From contig NZ_AP025458.1 of NCBI RefSeq assembly GCF_024347295.1, positions 1 through 64,000 of the forward strand: a stretch of DNA of 64,000 bases, given 5' to 3'. Shown here in pieces: positions 11,039 to 22,776 of the stretch; positions within the stretch are counted from its first letter, which is position 1; each line of letters opens with the position of its first letter. The position numbers and the translations under genes are program-made. The notes under the pieces are model-generated. The model was given only the letters and a program-made list of their open reading frames with translations. It was not told where the DNA came from and did not search any database. This DNA comes from Vibrio artabrorum (GTDB lineage: Bacteria; Pseudomonadota; Gammaproteobacteria; Enterobacterales; Vibrionaceae).

Positions 11039-13120
11039 TTATTTTTGCAGAAGAGAGATGTCTGCAATCTGTAGGAACAGGTTACGTAGGTTGTTCAGTA
11101 GCGTTAGACGGTTCTTCTTAAGCGCTTCGTCATCCGCCATCACCATGACGTTATCGAAGAATGCATCAACAGGCTCACGTAGGTCAGCAAGCTTGCTTAG
11201 GGCTTCTTGGTAGTTGCCTGTTGCGAATGCTGGTTCTAGTGCTTCTGTCATAACTTCAACGTTTTCAGCCAGTGCTTTCTCTGCGTCTTCTTGAAGAAGC
11301 GTGAGATCGATTTCAGCGGGTAGCTCGCCATCGAATTTCGCAAGGATGTTACCTACACGCTTGTTCGCTGCGGCTAGTGCTTCTGCGGCTTCCAGTTCGC
11401 GGAAGTGAGAAACCGCTTTAACACGTTGGTCAAAGTCAGCAGGCTTAGTTGGACGACGTGCAAGTACCGCTTGGATGATATCAACACTGAAACCAGCATC
11501 TTGGTACCATGCGCGGAAACGACCTAGCATGAAGTCGATAACGTCAGCTTCTACATTGTCGTTGGTAAGCTTGTCGCCTAGTAGCTCTTTCGCTTTACCG
11601 ATAAGGTCTGTTAGGTCTAGGTTGTAGCCGTTTTCAACGATGATACGTAGCACACCGAGTGATGCACGACGTAGCGCGAATGGGTCAGAACCTTTTGGAG
11701 CTTGGCCAATACCGAAGATACCGACGATAGTGTCTAGCTTGTCTGCCATTGCGACTGCTGAAGAGATACCAGTGCTTGGTAGATCGTCACCCGCGAAACG
11801 AGGCATGTATTGCTCGTAAAGTGCCAGTGCAACTTGCTCGTCTTCACCGTCGTGCGTCGCGTAGTGCATGCCCATCACACCTTGAGTATCGGTAAATTCG
11901 AATACCATTGATGTCATTAGGTCACACTTAGCCAGTAGGCCAGCACGCTTAGATTTCTCAACGTCAGCATCGATTTGCTCAGCAATGTAGCCTGCAAGCT
12001 CTGTGATGCGGTCTGTTTTGTCTTTGATCGTACCCAATTGCTTCTGGAAGATAGCTTGGTCTAGTTCAGCAAGACGGTCGATAAGCGGACGCTTACGGTC
12101 TGTGTTGAAGAAGAATTCAGCATCAGCAAGACGTGGGCGTACCACTTTCTCGTTACCTTCGATAACGTGACGAGGCTCTTTAGACTCGATGTTTGATACG
12201 AAAATGAAGTTCGGTAGTAGCTTCTTGTTGTCATCGCCTTCTCCGTATGAATAGACGGGGAAGTACTTTTGGTCACCTTTCATGGTGTAAACCAAAGCTT
12301 CAGAAGGGACTTTTAGGAACTCTTCTTCGAACTTCGCTGTCAGTACTACTGGCCATTCAACCAGAGACGTGACTTCTTCAACAAGATCATCTTCTAGGTC
12401 AGCTGTACCGCCAACCGCAGCAGCCGCTTTTTGCGAATCAGCAAGGATGATCGCTTTACGCGCTTCGTAATCTGCCATGACTTTACCGCGCTCTTCTAGG
12501 ATCGCAGGGTATTGGTCAGCAGAGTCGATGGTGAACTCTTGTTCGCCCATGAAACGGTGGCCACGGATAGTACGAGCAGAGGCTACGCCTAGGATTTCGC
12601 CTTCAACAAGCTCATCACCGAGCAGTACTGTCAGTGTTTTCACTGGACGGATAAATTGAATGTCTGAGTTACCCCAGCGCATTGCTTTAGGAATGGGTAG
12701 GCCAGCCAGTGCTTTCGCAGCGATGTCCATCACCAATTCTTGAACGGGTTTGCCAGCGACTTCTTGTTTGAAAAGAAGCCACTCGCCTTTGTCTGTTTTC
12801 AGACGGTCAGCTTGTTCAACAGTAATACCGTTACCACGAGCCCAACCTTGTGCCGCTTTGGTCGCGTTGCCTTCCGCATCGAATGCCACAGAAACAGCTG
12901 GGCCACGCTTCTCAACCACTTTGTCTGCTTGGCCTTCAGCCAGTGCCGTGACTTTAAGTGCTAGACGACGAGGTGCTGCGTACCACTTGATGCCTTCGTG
13001 AGAAAGCTCAGCCGTTTTAAGACCTGCTTCAAAGTTAGAAGCAAATGCTTCTGCTAGAGAACGAAGTGCTGTTGGTGGAAGCTCTTCCGTACCCAGTTCA
13101 ATTAGAAAATTCTTCGCCAT
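11039..13120 (-). CDS. glyS: Glycine-tRNA ligase beta subunit
   Basis: It forms the alpha2-beta2 bacterial glycyl-tRNA synthetase with GlyQ and supplies tRNA recognition. The 693 residues match the family. The N terminus [21 protein letters not shown] is diagnostic, and '[13 protein letters not shown]' and a C-terminal anticodon-binding-like helical region follow the body. It lies 2 bp downstream of glyQ, so the two are almost certainly translationally coupled, and a strong terminator closes the operon. Confidence 0.97.
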   Translation of the reverse strand: MAKNFLIELGTEELPPTALRSLAEAFASNFEAGLKTAELSHEGIKWYAAPRRLALKVTALAEGQADKVVEKRGPAVSVAFDAEGNATKAAQGWARGNGITVEQADRLKTDKGEWLLFKQEVAGKPVQELVMDIAAKALAGLPIPKAMRWGNSDIQFIRPVKTLTVLLGDELVEGEILGVASARTIRGHRFMGEQEFTIDSADQYPAILEERGKVMADYEARKAIILADSQKAAAAVGGTADLEDDLVEEVTSLVEWPVVLTAKFEEEFLKVPSEALVYTMKGDQKYFPVYSYGEGDDNKKLLPNFIFVSNIESKEPRHVIEGNEKVVRPRLADAEFFFNTDRKRPLIDRLAELDQAIFQKQLGTIKDKTDRITELAGYIAEQIDADVEKSKRAGLLAKCDLMTSMVFEFTDTQGVMGMHYATHDGEDEQVALALYEQYMPRFAGDDLPSTGISSAVAMADKLDTIVGIFGIGQAPKGSDPFALRRASLGVLRIIVENGYNLDLTDLIGKAKELLGDKLTNDNVEADVIDFMLGRFRAWYQDAGFSVDIIQAVLARRPTKPADFDQRVKAVSHFRELEAAEALAAANKRVGNILAKFDGELPAEIDLTLLQEDAEKALAENVEVMTEALEPAFATGNYQEALSKLADLREPVDAFFDNVMVMADDEALKKNRLTLLNNLRNLFLQIADISLLQK

Positions 13121-13122
13121 GA

Positions 13123-14040
13123 TTATTTACCTTCCTTCTTACACATTGGGAAGCCAAGCGCTTCACGTGACGCGTAGTACGCTTCTGCAACCGCTTTAGT
13201 TAGGTTGCGGATACGAAGGATGTAACGTTGACGCTCTGTTACAGAGATAGCTTTGCGCGCATCAAGTAGGTTGAATGCGTGACCGGCTTTAAGAATGCGC
13301 TCGTACGCTGGTAGAGGGAGTGGCTTTTCAAGCTCAAGTAGCTCTTTACACTCTTTCTCACACTGCTCAAAGAAACCGAATAGGAAATCGACGTCTGCGT
13401 GCTCGAAGTTGTACGTTGATTGCTCAACTTCGTTTTGGTGGAAGATGTCACCGTAAGTCACGTTAGAACCATCGGGTGCGACGTTCCATACTAGGTCGTA
13501 AACAGAATCTACTTCCTGGATGTACATAGCTAGACGCTCGATACCGTAAGTGATCTCGCCAGTGACAGGCTTACACTCAAGGCCGCCAACCTGTTGGAAG
13601 TAAGTAAACTGAGTGACTTCCATGCCGTTTAGCCATACTTCCCAACCAAGGCCCCATGCGCCTAGTGTTGGGTTTTCCCAGTTATCTTCAACGAAGCGAA
13701 TGTCGTGAACCAGTGGGTCAACACCAAGAACCTCTAGGGAGCCTAGGTACAACTCTTGGATATTGTCTGGCGATGGTTTTAGCGCTACTTGGAATTGGTA
13801 GTAGTGCTGCAGACGGTTAGGGTTTTCACCGTAACGGCCATCAGTAGGACGACGTGAAGGTTGTACGTAAGCTGTAGACATTGGCTCTGGGCCAAGTGCT
13901 CGTAGACATGTCATTGGGTGAGAGGTGCCTGCACCTACTTCCATATCTAGAGGTTGAACAATGGTACAACCGTTTTGAGCCCAGTAATCCTGCAGCGCGA
14001 GGATCATTCCCTGGAAGGTTTTGATATCGTATTTTTGCAT
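13123..14040 (-). CDS. glyQ: Glycine-tRNA ligase alpha subunit
   Basis: This catalytic subunit activates glycine with ATP for transfer to tRNA-Gly. The 305 residues are full length and start with the typical [22 protein letters not shown]. Class II synthetase features are seen in '[25 protein letters not shown]', the conserved ATP-binding stretch. The gene is first in the glyQS operon, transcribed away from the riboswitch-controlled transporter gene. Confidence 0.97.
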   Translation of the reverse strand: MQKYDIKTFQGMILALQDYWAQNGCTIVQPLDMEVGAGTSHPMTCLRALGPEPMSTAYVQPSRRPTDGRYGENPNRLQHYYQFQVALKPSPDNIQELYLGSLEVLGVDPLVHDIRFVEDNWENPTLGAWGLGWEVWLNGMEVTQFTYFQQVGGLECKPVTGEITYGIERLAMYIQEVDSVYDLVWNVAPDGSNVTYGDIFHQNEVEQSTYNFEHADVDFLFGFFEQCEKECKELLELEKPLPLPAYERILKAGHAFNLLDARKAISVTERQRYILRIRNLTKAVAEAYYASREALGFPMCKKEGK

Positions 14041-14256
14041 AGTCAGGTTCGCGCGATTCTTTTAAATGAATGATAAAAATAACCTCTGAGTATACCGAGA
14101 TATTCGTAAAGCGAGTAGGGGTAATCTTGTTTAATTAGTGGTCTAAAATGTCGTTTAGTGGATTTTTTTGCCTTTAATGTTTGTTTTTTTACACAAGTGG
14201 ATATTTTGATAAGTTTGACACTTGTGTTTGAAAGCGTAGGTGATTAAAATCTCGCG

Positions 14257-14383
14257 GTCTTTGGGGAGTAGCTTACTTATTCATATCCTATTGAATGAGT
14301 TCGTTCGTCAACATAATTGATGCAAAATCATCATGGCGTTCGAGGCAACCACCACCTTGGTGGCGCTTAGCAAGACCTTAGAC
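14257..14383 (+). promoter_or_regulatory. yybP-ykoY manganese riboswitch aptamer
   Basis: The conserved yybP-ykoY segments occur in order: GGGGAGTAGC (14263-14272), GTCAACATA (14307-14315) and GCAAGACC near 14370-14377. They are closed by a P1 helix of GTCT..GG (14257-14264) with CC..AGAC (14376-14383). A GC-rich hairpin ACCACC/GGTGG fills the variable arm. This family senses Mn2+ and often controls Mn exporters, exactly the gene downstream. Bases 14398-14404 (GGGATGG) can pair with 14441-14447 (CCATCCC) just before the start codon and may be the expression platform. Confidence 0.88.
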
Positions 14384-14460
14384 AAGCATCGTGAACCGGG
14401 ATGGGGCGCGAGGTTTGTCTTTGGTTAAATATAATAATCTCCATCCCAAATGAGTATGCT

Positions 14461-15015
14461 GTGAGTGTTTTAGTCATTTCTATGACAACTGTTGCTTTAG
14501 CCGAGATCGGTGATAAGACCCAGTTGCTATCCCTTTTATTAGCCAGTCGATATCGCAAACCGATACCTATTATCGCGGCTATTTTCTTTGCCACTATTGC
14601 CAATCATGCTCTCGCTGCATGGCTTGGGGTTGTGGTCGCCGATTATCTTTCACCTGAAGTCTTAAAGTGGGTGCTGGTGGTCAGCTTCATCGCGATGGCG
14701 GGTTGGATTCTGATTCCAGATAAGTTGGATGACGATGAGCAGATCTCGAATCGAGGCCCGTTTGTCGCGAGCTTTATCGCTTTCTTTATTGCTGAAGTTG
14801 GCGATAAGACTCAGATTGCGACCTCCATTTTAGGCGCTCAATATTCGGATGCTCTCGCGTGGGTGATCTTGGGGACTACGATCGGTATGTTGCTGGCGAA
14901 TGTGCCCGTGGTGATCATCGGTAAGTTGTCTGCAGATAAGATGCCTCTTGATCTGATTCGTAAGATCACCGCCTTGTTATTCGTCGGTTTGGCTATTGCA
15001 GCGGCTTTCTATTAA
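14461..15015 (+). CDS. mneA: Manganese exporter of the UPF0016 (TMEM165/Gdt1) family
   Basis: An inner-membrane cation exporter; the Vibrio cholerae homologue MneA exports Mn2+. The 184 residues form two homologous halves, each with the family motif E-x-G-D-K-T: AEIGDKTQ near the N terminus and AEVGDKTQ in the middle, within six or so hydrophobic helices. The start is the in-frame GTG at 14461; the two upstream ATGs are out of frame and the next in-frame ATG is at 14482. A Mn2+ riboswitch precedes the gene and supports the function. The Shine-Dalgarno is weak. Confidence 0.9.
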   Translation: MSVLVISMTTVALAEIGDKTQLLSLLLASRYRKPIPIIAAIFFATIANHALAAWLGVVVADYLSPEVLKWVLVVSFIAMAGWILIPDKLDDDEQISNRGPFVASFIAFFIAEVGDKTQIATSILGAQYSDALAWVILGTTIGMLLANVPVVIIGKLSADKMPLDLIRKITALLFVGLAIAAAFY

Positions 15016-15023
15016 CAGCTAGT

Positions 15024-15045
15024 ATTGAGTCTTATTATACTCAAT
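15024..15045 (+). other. Stem-loop after the Mn exporter gene
   Basis: The 7-bp perfect stem ATTGAGT/ACTCAAT with loop CTTATTAT lies 9 bp after the stop. It has no T-run, so intrinsic termination is uncertain. Confidence 0.3.
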
Positions 15046-15172
15046 CAATAGAGTAATGTGTGGTAGGTCATACTCTTGCAGTATTGTGGCGTTTATCGAG
15101 CGAATGAGCATATAACTGTCATACTTGTCATGATATTTTAATTTTGTGAGTTAAGAACACGAGGGCATGATT

Positions 15173-15421
15173 ATGTTGACGCGTTATATGGGTATTACTC
15201 CACAAAGCCAAAGCTATCTATTTACCTTTGGTCTTGCACTGACACTATTAGGCATGGTGTTGACAGATATGTGGCTACCGATGGTCGCGGGTGCCATTAT
15301 TATGACTGCGCTTGCGGTAGAGGCTTGGATTCGGGTCGCGCATATTATTCCGATGCGCAAAGAGATTCGAGCCATTCAGCATCAGCTTGAACATCTGCAA
15401 AACAAATCTAGACACGAATAA
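15173..15421 (+). CDS. Small inner-membrane protein of unknown function
   Basis: I do not recognise the family. The ATG at 15173 gives 82 residues and is placed 7 nt after GAGGG; the ATG at 15167 lies only 1 nt after it and is less likely. Two hydrophobic helices (about residues 13-30 and 34-52) are followed by a basic, amphipathic C-terminal tail ending in QHQLEHLQNK, possibly a short coiled coil facing the cytoplasm. It stands alone between a stem-loop and a strong terminator shared with convergent tusA. Confidence 0.7.
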   Translation: MLTRYMGITPQSQSYLFTFGLALTLLGMVLTDMWLPMVAGAIIMTALAVEAWIRVAHIIPMRKEIRAIQHQLEHLQNKSRHE

Positions 15422-15423
15422 AT

Positions 15424-15480
15424 AAAAAGCCGCTGGTACTTTGAGTTCTGTTTGAGAACATAAGGTACCAGCGGCTTTTT
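15424..15480. terminator. Bidirectional terminator between the small membrane gene and tusA
   Basis: A perfect 16-bp inverted repeat (15424-15439 with 15465-15480) with A- and T-runs at its ends lies 3 bp past one stop and 23 bp from the tusA stop. It can end both converging transcripts. Confidence 0.92.
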
Positions 15481-15503
15481 CTGTTTGATATTTAAGTGAG
15501 GCG

Positions 15504-15755
15504 TTATGCCTCCAATCCTTTTTTGATTAAATACTGGTACGGTAAATTTTCTGTCGCTTGGCCTACCAACTGGTGATCCATAAATCGACAAAAGCTTGGG
15601 ATGTCTCGCGTGGTCGAGGGATCGTCCGCTTTTACCAGTAACACATCGCCATCCTGCATGTTTCGAATTGTCTTCCTGACCATCATTACTGGTTCTGGGC
15701 AACGTAGGCCTTCAGCTTCTAAAGTATGGGTTGCCAACTCAGGTTTGAATGTCAT
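15504..15755 (-). CDS. tusA: Sulfurtransferase TusA
   Basis: TusA is a small cytoplasmic sulfur carrier that takes persulfide sulfur from IscS and passes it on for 2-thiouridine formation in tRNA and for other sulfur uses. The 83 residues match the family. The signature [12 protein letters not shown] contains the catalytic Cys19. It is monocistronic, with a bidirectional terminator downstream. Confidence 0.95.
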   Translation of the reverse strand: MTFKPELATHTLEAEGLRCPEPVMMVRKTIRNMQDGDVLLVKADDPSTTRDIPSFCRFMDHQLVGQATENLPYQYLIKKGLEA

Positions 15756-15904
15756 GGTTTGTATCTCTATATCTATCTAACGAGTGAATAATACGGCTGC
15801 AGAAAAAATATGCAATAAGCGCTTGGCAAACAGAATCATTTCCTATAAATTAATTAACAATCTGGTAACAATTAAAATCAAAGGCAACGAGCTAAGGAGA
15901 GGCG

Positions 15905-16090
15905 ATGTTGACAGGACTTGATCGATTAACCATTTATTCGGTTCTCTGTTTTATTTCTTTTTGTGCGCTAGTGCTGCGCTCATCGACAGAGACCTCTCTC
16001 ATGCCAATCTTTGGCATCGTCGCAACGATCCTCGGTATTTGGATAGAGATGCGTCGTTGGCAAGGTATAGCCGAGGAGCAAGAGCACTAA
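15905..16090 (+). CDS. Small membrane protein of unknown function
   Basis: A 61-residue protein with two hydrophobic segments (about 8-24 and 33-47) and a charged C terminus WIEMRRWQGIAEEQEH. A strong ribosome-binding site (AAGGAGAGGCG) precedes the ATG, which makes translation likely. It is not recognised as a named family. It is divergent from tusA across about 150 bp and is closed by a terminator. Confidence 0.65.
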   Translation: MLTGLDRLTIYSVLCFISFCALVLRSSTETSLMPIFGIVATILGIWIEMRRWQGIAEEQEH

Positions 16091-16120
16091 CCCGAATACA
16101 GCAAGCGAATTCCGACACTA

Positions 16121-16167
16121 TCCCAAAGTTTTCTTGGGCTTCCCCGCGTAATTGCGGGATTTTTTTT
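16121..16167 (+). terminator. Terminator upstream of the LysR gene
   Basis: Two stems occur in a row: CCCAA/TTGGG (about 16122-16138) and CCCGC/GCGGG (16143-16147 with 16154-16158), the latter followed by eight T residues. Confidence 0.85.
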
Positions 16168-16230
16168 ATCTAAAGCATGCTATAAACAACGTAGTGACTA
16201 ATGGCAATTGCATTCAGTTAGGTAAGTAGC

Positions 16231-17172
16231 TTGGAATTAGAAGACATCTATCGTAGAGACCTTAATTTATTGGTCGCTTTAAAGGTATTAATTGAAGAAG
16301 GCAGTGTCAGCCAGGCTGCGCTTCGTCTGAACCTAAGTCAATCGGCAACCAGTCGAGTGTTAGGGCGCTTAAGGGATCTGCTCAACGATCCTCTGTTTAC
16401 CCGTCAGGGTCAACATCTTATCCCTACCAAGAAAGCACTCGAAATCAGCCAGCGAATTGATCAGCCTTTAGAATCATTCCGGCAACTGCTTAGCCCGAGT
16501 CATTTCGACCCTTATTATTGCAGCGAGCGTTTTTTGATCGCGACCACTGATTACGCGATGCAAACGATATTGCCGTACGCACTCCCTAAAATTTACGAAC
16601 AGGCGCCTAATATCTCTCTGGAGTTTGCGCCGCTGCAGCATGAACATTTATTTAAGCAGCTGAGTACGGAACGTGTCGATATGGCGATTTGTCGTCCGAT
16701 TGGCAGCATTACACCACTTCATCAACAGGTATTAGGGCCGGTAGGTGTGTCATGCCTGTTATCCAAAAAACATCCTTTGGCGGATCGTGCGCTAAGCCTT
16801 GAAGATTATGTTGCGTTACCTCATGCGATGATTGCGATCAGTGATGGTGTTAAGGCTTTACTCGATAATGCCTTAGCTCATCAAAAACCTCGCAAAATGG
16901 TGTTGCGTGCTTATCACCTTGAAGCGGCACTGGCGATTGTCGATAGAATGCCGTTGGTGATCACAGTACCCGCTGACTTGGCATACTTGGTGGCAGAGCG
17001 CTATGACCTAGTTATTAAGCCACTACCATTCGAATTTATGCCGTTTGATTACTCACTGATCTGGCATTCACGTTGCGATTCTTCGGCTTCACAACAGTGG
17101 TTAAGAAGAGTGGTAAAAGAGGAGTGTGGTGAGCTGATTCAAAAACGGATTGCGGATGTCGGTTTGGGTTAA
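16231..17172 (+). CDS. LysR-family transcriptional regulator
   Basis: A 313-residue DNA-binding regulator. The winged HTH (about 7-66) contains GSVSQAALRLNLSQSATSRVLGRLRD, and the rest is a LysR substrate-binding domain of the two-lobe type. Translation must begin at TTG 16231 or far downstream: a stop codon lies 12 bases upstream in frame and no early ATG exists; TTAGGTAAG gives the ribosome-binding site. It converges on acuI rather than being divergent from it, so the target is unclear. It resembles the subgroup that starts 'RRDLNLLVAL'. Confidence 0.85.
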   Translation: MELEDIYRRDLNLLVALKVLIEEGSVSQAALRLNLSQSATSRVLGRLRDLLNDPLFTRQGQHLIPTKKALEISQRIDQPLESFRQLLSPSHFDPYYCSERFLIATTDYAMQTILPYALPKIYEQAPNISLEFAPLQHEHLFKQLSTERVDMAICRPIGSITPLHQQVLGPVGVSCLLSKKHPLADRALSLEDYVALPHAMIAISDGVKALLDNALAHQKPRKMVLRAYHLEAALAIVDRMPLVITVPADLAYLVAERYDLVIKPLPFEFMPFDYSLIWHSRCDSSASQQWLRRVVKEECGELIQKRIADVGLG

Positions 17173-17217
17173 CTAGGACAGAGTCTGGCTTCACTCGACT
17201 CAAATGACAAAAATGCA

Positions 17218-17250
17218 AAAGGGCTGATAAGAATCAGCCCTTTGTTGTTT
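17218..17250. terminator. Bidirectional terminator between the LysR gene and acuI
   Basis: The perfect 11-bp stem AAAGGGCTGAT/ATCAGCCCTTT (17218-17228 with 17233-17243) is followed by TTTGTTGTTTT and preceded by A-runs. Confidence 0.9.
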
Positions 17251-17307
17251 TGAGTTATTCAAGCCCAAAGTTGTTGCTTAAGGTTGGATCACGGTATGTT
17301 TGAGAAT

Positions 17308-18288
17308 CTATAGTTTAATGACTACGCGACCAGTGATTTGACCGTTAGTGATGTCTTCTGCGGCTTGAATTGCACCGTCTAAAGATACTTCTTTGGTTGC
17401 TTGAGCGTAGAAAGATTCTGGTAATAGCTCAGCCAGTTGTTCCCACGCTTTAATGCGTTTTTCACGAGGGCACATTACCGAGTCAACACCTTGTAGGCGA
17501 ACGTTACGCAGAATGAATGGCATGACCGTCGTTGGTAAGTCAAAACCGCCTGCTAGACCACACATCGCAACCGCACCGTTGTAATCAATTTGCGCCAATA
17601 CTTTCGCAAGCACTTTGCTGCCTACGGTATCGATAGCGCCAGCCCACAGTTGTTTCTCTAGTGGTTTGGCTGGTTCTTCCAGTTCTGCACGCTCTACAAT
17701 GCGTGTCGCGCCTAGTGATTTAAGTAATTCACCGTTTGCAGAAGCACGACCCGTTACTGCTGCCACTTTGTAGCCCAGTTGGCTTAGGAGAGTGATAGAT
17801 ACGCTACCTACACCGCCACTTGCACCAGTGACTAGGATTTCACCGTCTTCTGGTTTGATGCCGGCATCGACGATAGCTTGCACACAAAGCATTGCTGTGA
17901 AACCTGCTGTACCGATCGCCATGACTTTCTTGGCGTCTAGACCGGCTGGCATTGGCACTAACCAATCACCGTTTAGGCTCGCTTTCTCAGCCATGCCACC
18001 CCAGTGACCTTCACCAACACCCCAACCGGTTAGAACAACTTCGTCGCCGGCTTTGTAGCGAGGGTCATCAGATTGTGAAACCACGCCAGAAAGGTCGATA
18101 CCAGGAACCATAGGGAAGTTACGAACAATGCGCCCTTTACCTGTAATGGCCAAACCATCTTTGTAGTTCAAAGAAGAGTAGCTCACATCAATCTTCACGT
18201 TACCTTCTGGTAATTGAGACTCTTCAATTTGAGAAATTGACGCGATAGTTTTTTTGTCTTCTTGGTTTAGTACAAGTGCTTTAAACAT
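17308..18288 (-). CDS. acuI: Acryloyl-CoA reductase AcuI/YhdH, MDR family
   Basis: AcuI/YhdH reduces acryloyl-CoA to propionyl-CoA with NADPH, detoxifying acrylate from DMSP breakdown and related routes. The 326 residues match the family. Features are the GroES-like N-terminal half with 'SSLNYKDGLAITGKG' and 'VPGIDLSGVV', the Rossmann motif 'VTGASGGVGSVSITLL', and no zinc-ligand cysteine set, as expected for this quinone-reductase-like branch. It is transcribed alone, about 240 bp downstream of fadA on the same strand. No other DMSP gene is adjacent, so the general housekeeping role of YhdH is equally possible. Confidence 0.88.
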   Translation of the reverse strand: MFKALVLNQEDKKTIASISQIEESQLPEGNVKIDVSYSSLNYKDGLAITGKGRIVRNFPMVPGIDLSGVVSQSDDPRYKAGDEVVLTGWGVGEGHWGGMAEKASLNGDWLVPMPAGLDAKKVMAIGTAGFTAMLCVQAIVDAGIKPEDGEILVTGASGGVGSVSITLLSQLGYKVAAVTGRASANGELLKSLGATRIVERAELEEPAKPLEKQLWAGAIDTVGSKVLAKVLAQIDYNGAVAMCGLAGGFDLPTTVMPFILRNVRLQGVDSVMCPREKRIKAWEQLAELLPESFYAQATKEVSLDGAIQAAEDITNGQITGRVVIKL

Positions 18289-18459
18289 GATCTGCTCCGT
18301 GGAGGAATATTAGGAAACTGAAGTAACTTTAGTTGAATCATCCGAGAAAAAATAATGAAACATCAACATTGAATCTATGCGTTTTGTGCATAGATGTCAG
18401 CATTCGTTTTTCTCTCGTTGAGTTCACCGAACGAATCGATACATTATTGGACGCCGAGC

Positions 18460-18496
18460 AATAAAAAGTGCAGCTATATAAATACAGCTGCACAAA
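18460..18496 (-). terminator. Terminator of the fadBA operon
   Basis: GTGCAGCT (18468-18475) and AGCTGCAC (18486-18493) form a perfect 8-bp stem followed on the minus strand by TTTTTATTG. It lies about 35 bp past the fadA stop. Confidence 0.8.
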
Positions 18497-18529
18497 AGAT
18501 TACCCTTCGAGTCTTACAGTCAGTAAACG

Positions 18530-21891
<3,362 letters not shown>

Positions 21892-21961
21892 TGTCTATCT
21901 CCATGACATACAATCCACGATTGTTTGAGAGAATCTTGTTATCTTTCTATTATTGTAGAAT

Positions 21962-21978
21962 ACCTGGTAAGACCAGTT
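21962..21978. promoter_or_regulatory. FadR-like operator upstream of fadB
   Basis: ACCTGGTAAGACCAGTT (AACTGGTCTTACCAGGT on the fadB strand) matches the FadR operator pattern CTGGTCnnACCAG. It lies 71-87 bp upstream of the fadB start. FadR represses fadBA until long-chain acyl-CoA binds it; use of the site here is inferred. Confidence 0.78.
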
Positions 21979-22118
21979 ACCTTAGTCTGTACCGCGGTTT
22001 GATTAATTTCAATACATTTTTTAAACAATCGTTTAACATTGTGCGGTAATGCAGATCCTCTAACCCTTATTATTCACGCGTGATACACTTCGTCGCTCTT
22101 ATTAATTAAGTTAACGAT

Positions 22119-22742
22119 ATGAATGAACAGCCCTATTTAATACCTTCTGCGTCAGCTCTGTTTGAAGAAGAGATCAAAAAGAGCGTCTTTATTACTCAGC
22201 TTGCTCATACACCAAGTGTAGAAGCTGCAAAACAGTTCGTAGAACAGGTGAAAAAAGAGCATTCTTCAGCACGACATAACTGTTGGGGTTTTGTGGCAGG
22301 CCGACCTGAAGACTCAATGCTTTGGGGCTTCAGTGATGATGGTGAACCCTCAGGTACGGCGGGTAAGCCTATCTTGGCGCAACTGTCGGGTTCTGGTGTT
22401 GGCGAATTAACGGCTGTGGTCACGCGATATTCTGGCGGAATCAAGCTTGGTACCGGTGGTTTGGTTAAGGCTTATGGTGGTGGAGTACAACAAGCTCTCA
22501 AGCTGCTTCAAACTATCGAGAAAAAAATAACCACAAAATTACGGCTAGAGTTAGACTATGGCTTTGTGCCGATTGCACAATCTATCATGGCTCAGCATCA
22601 GGCTGTTGAGGTCCAAGCGGATTATGGTGTTCAAGTTGAGCTTATTATTGAAATCGAGCTCCTTCAGGTAGATGCGTTTACCCAAACCATGATCAATAAA
22701 AGCGGTGCTAAGGCACTGGTAACGAAAGTCAAAGACAACTAG
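22119..22742 (+). CDS. yigZ: YigZ, IMPACT family protein
   Basis: A 207-residue UPF0029/IMPACT family protein. The N-terminal domain has the family signature 'GEPSGTAGKPILAQL' and 'VVTRYSGGIKLGTGGLVKAY'; the C-terminal part is the small DUF1949-like domain. The biochemical function is unsettled, with a nucleic-acid or ribosome-linked role suggested for relatives. It begins the yigZ-trkH-hemG run that precedes rRNA genes in enterobacteria also. Confidence 0.93.
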   Translation: MNEQPYLIPSASALFEEEIKKSVFITQLAHTPSVEAAKQFVEQVKKEHSSARHNCWGFVAGRPEDSMLWGFSDDGEPSGTAGKPILAQLSGSGVGELTAVVTRYSGGIKLGTGGLVKAYGGGVQQALKLLQTIEKKITTKLRLELDYGFVPIAQSIMAQHQAVEVQADYGVQVELIIEIELLQVDAFTQTMINKSGAKALVTKVKDN

Positions 22743-22776
22743 GAAGTGTGAAGCATTTTGCTTCGTTCAATAGCTC

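Noticed and set aside
15382..15702. 106-codon open frame overlapping tusA on the same strand in another frame
   Set aside because: It is a shadow of tusA and the bidirectional terminator.
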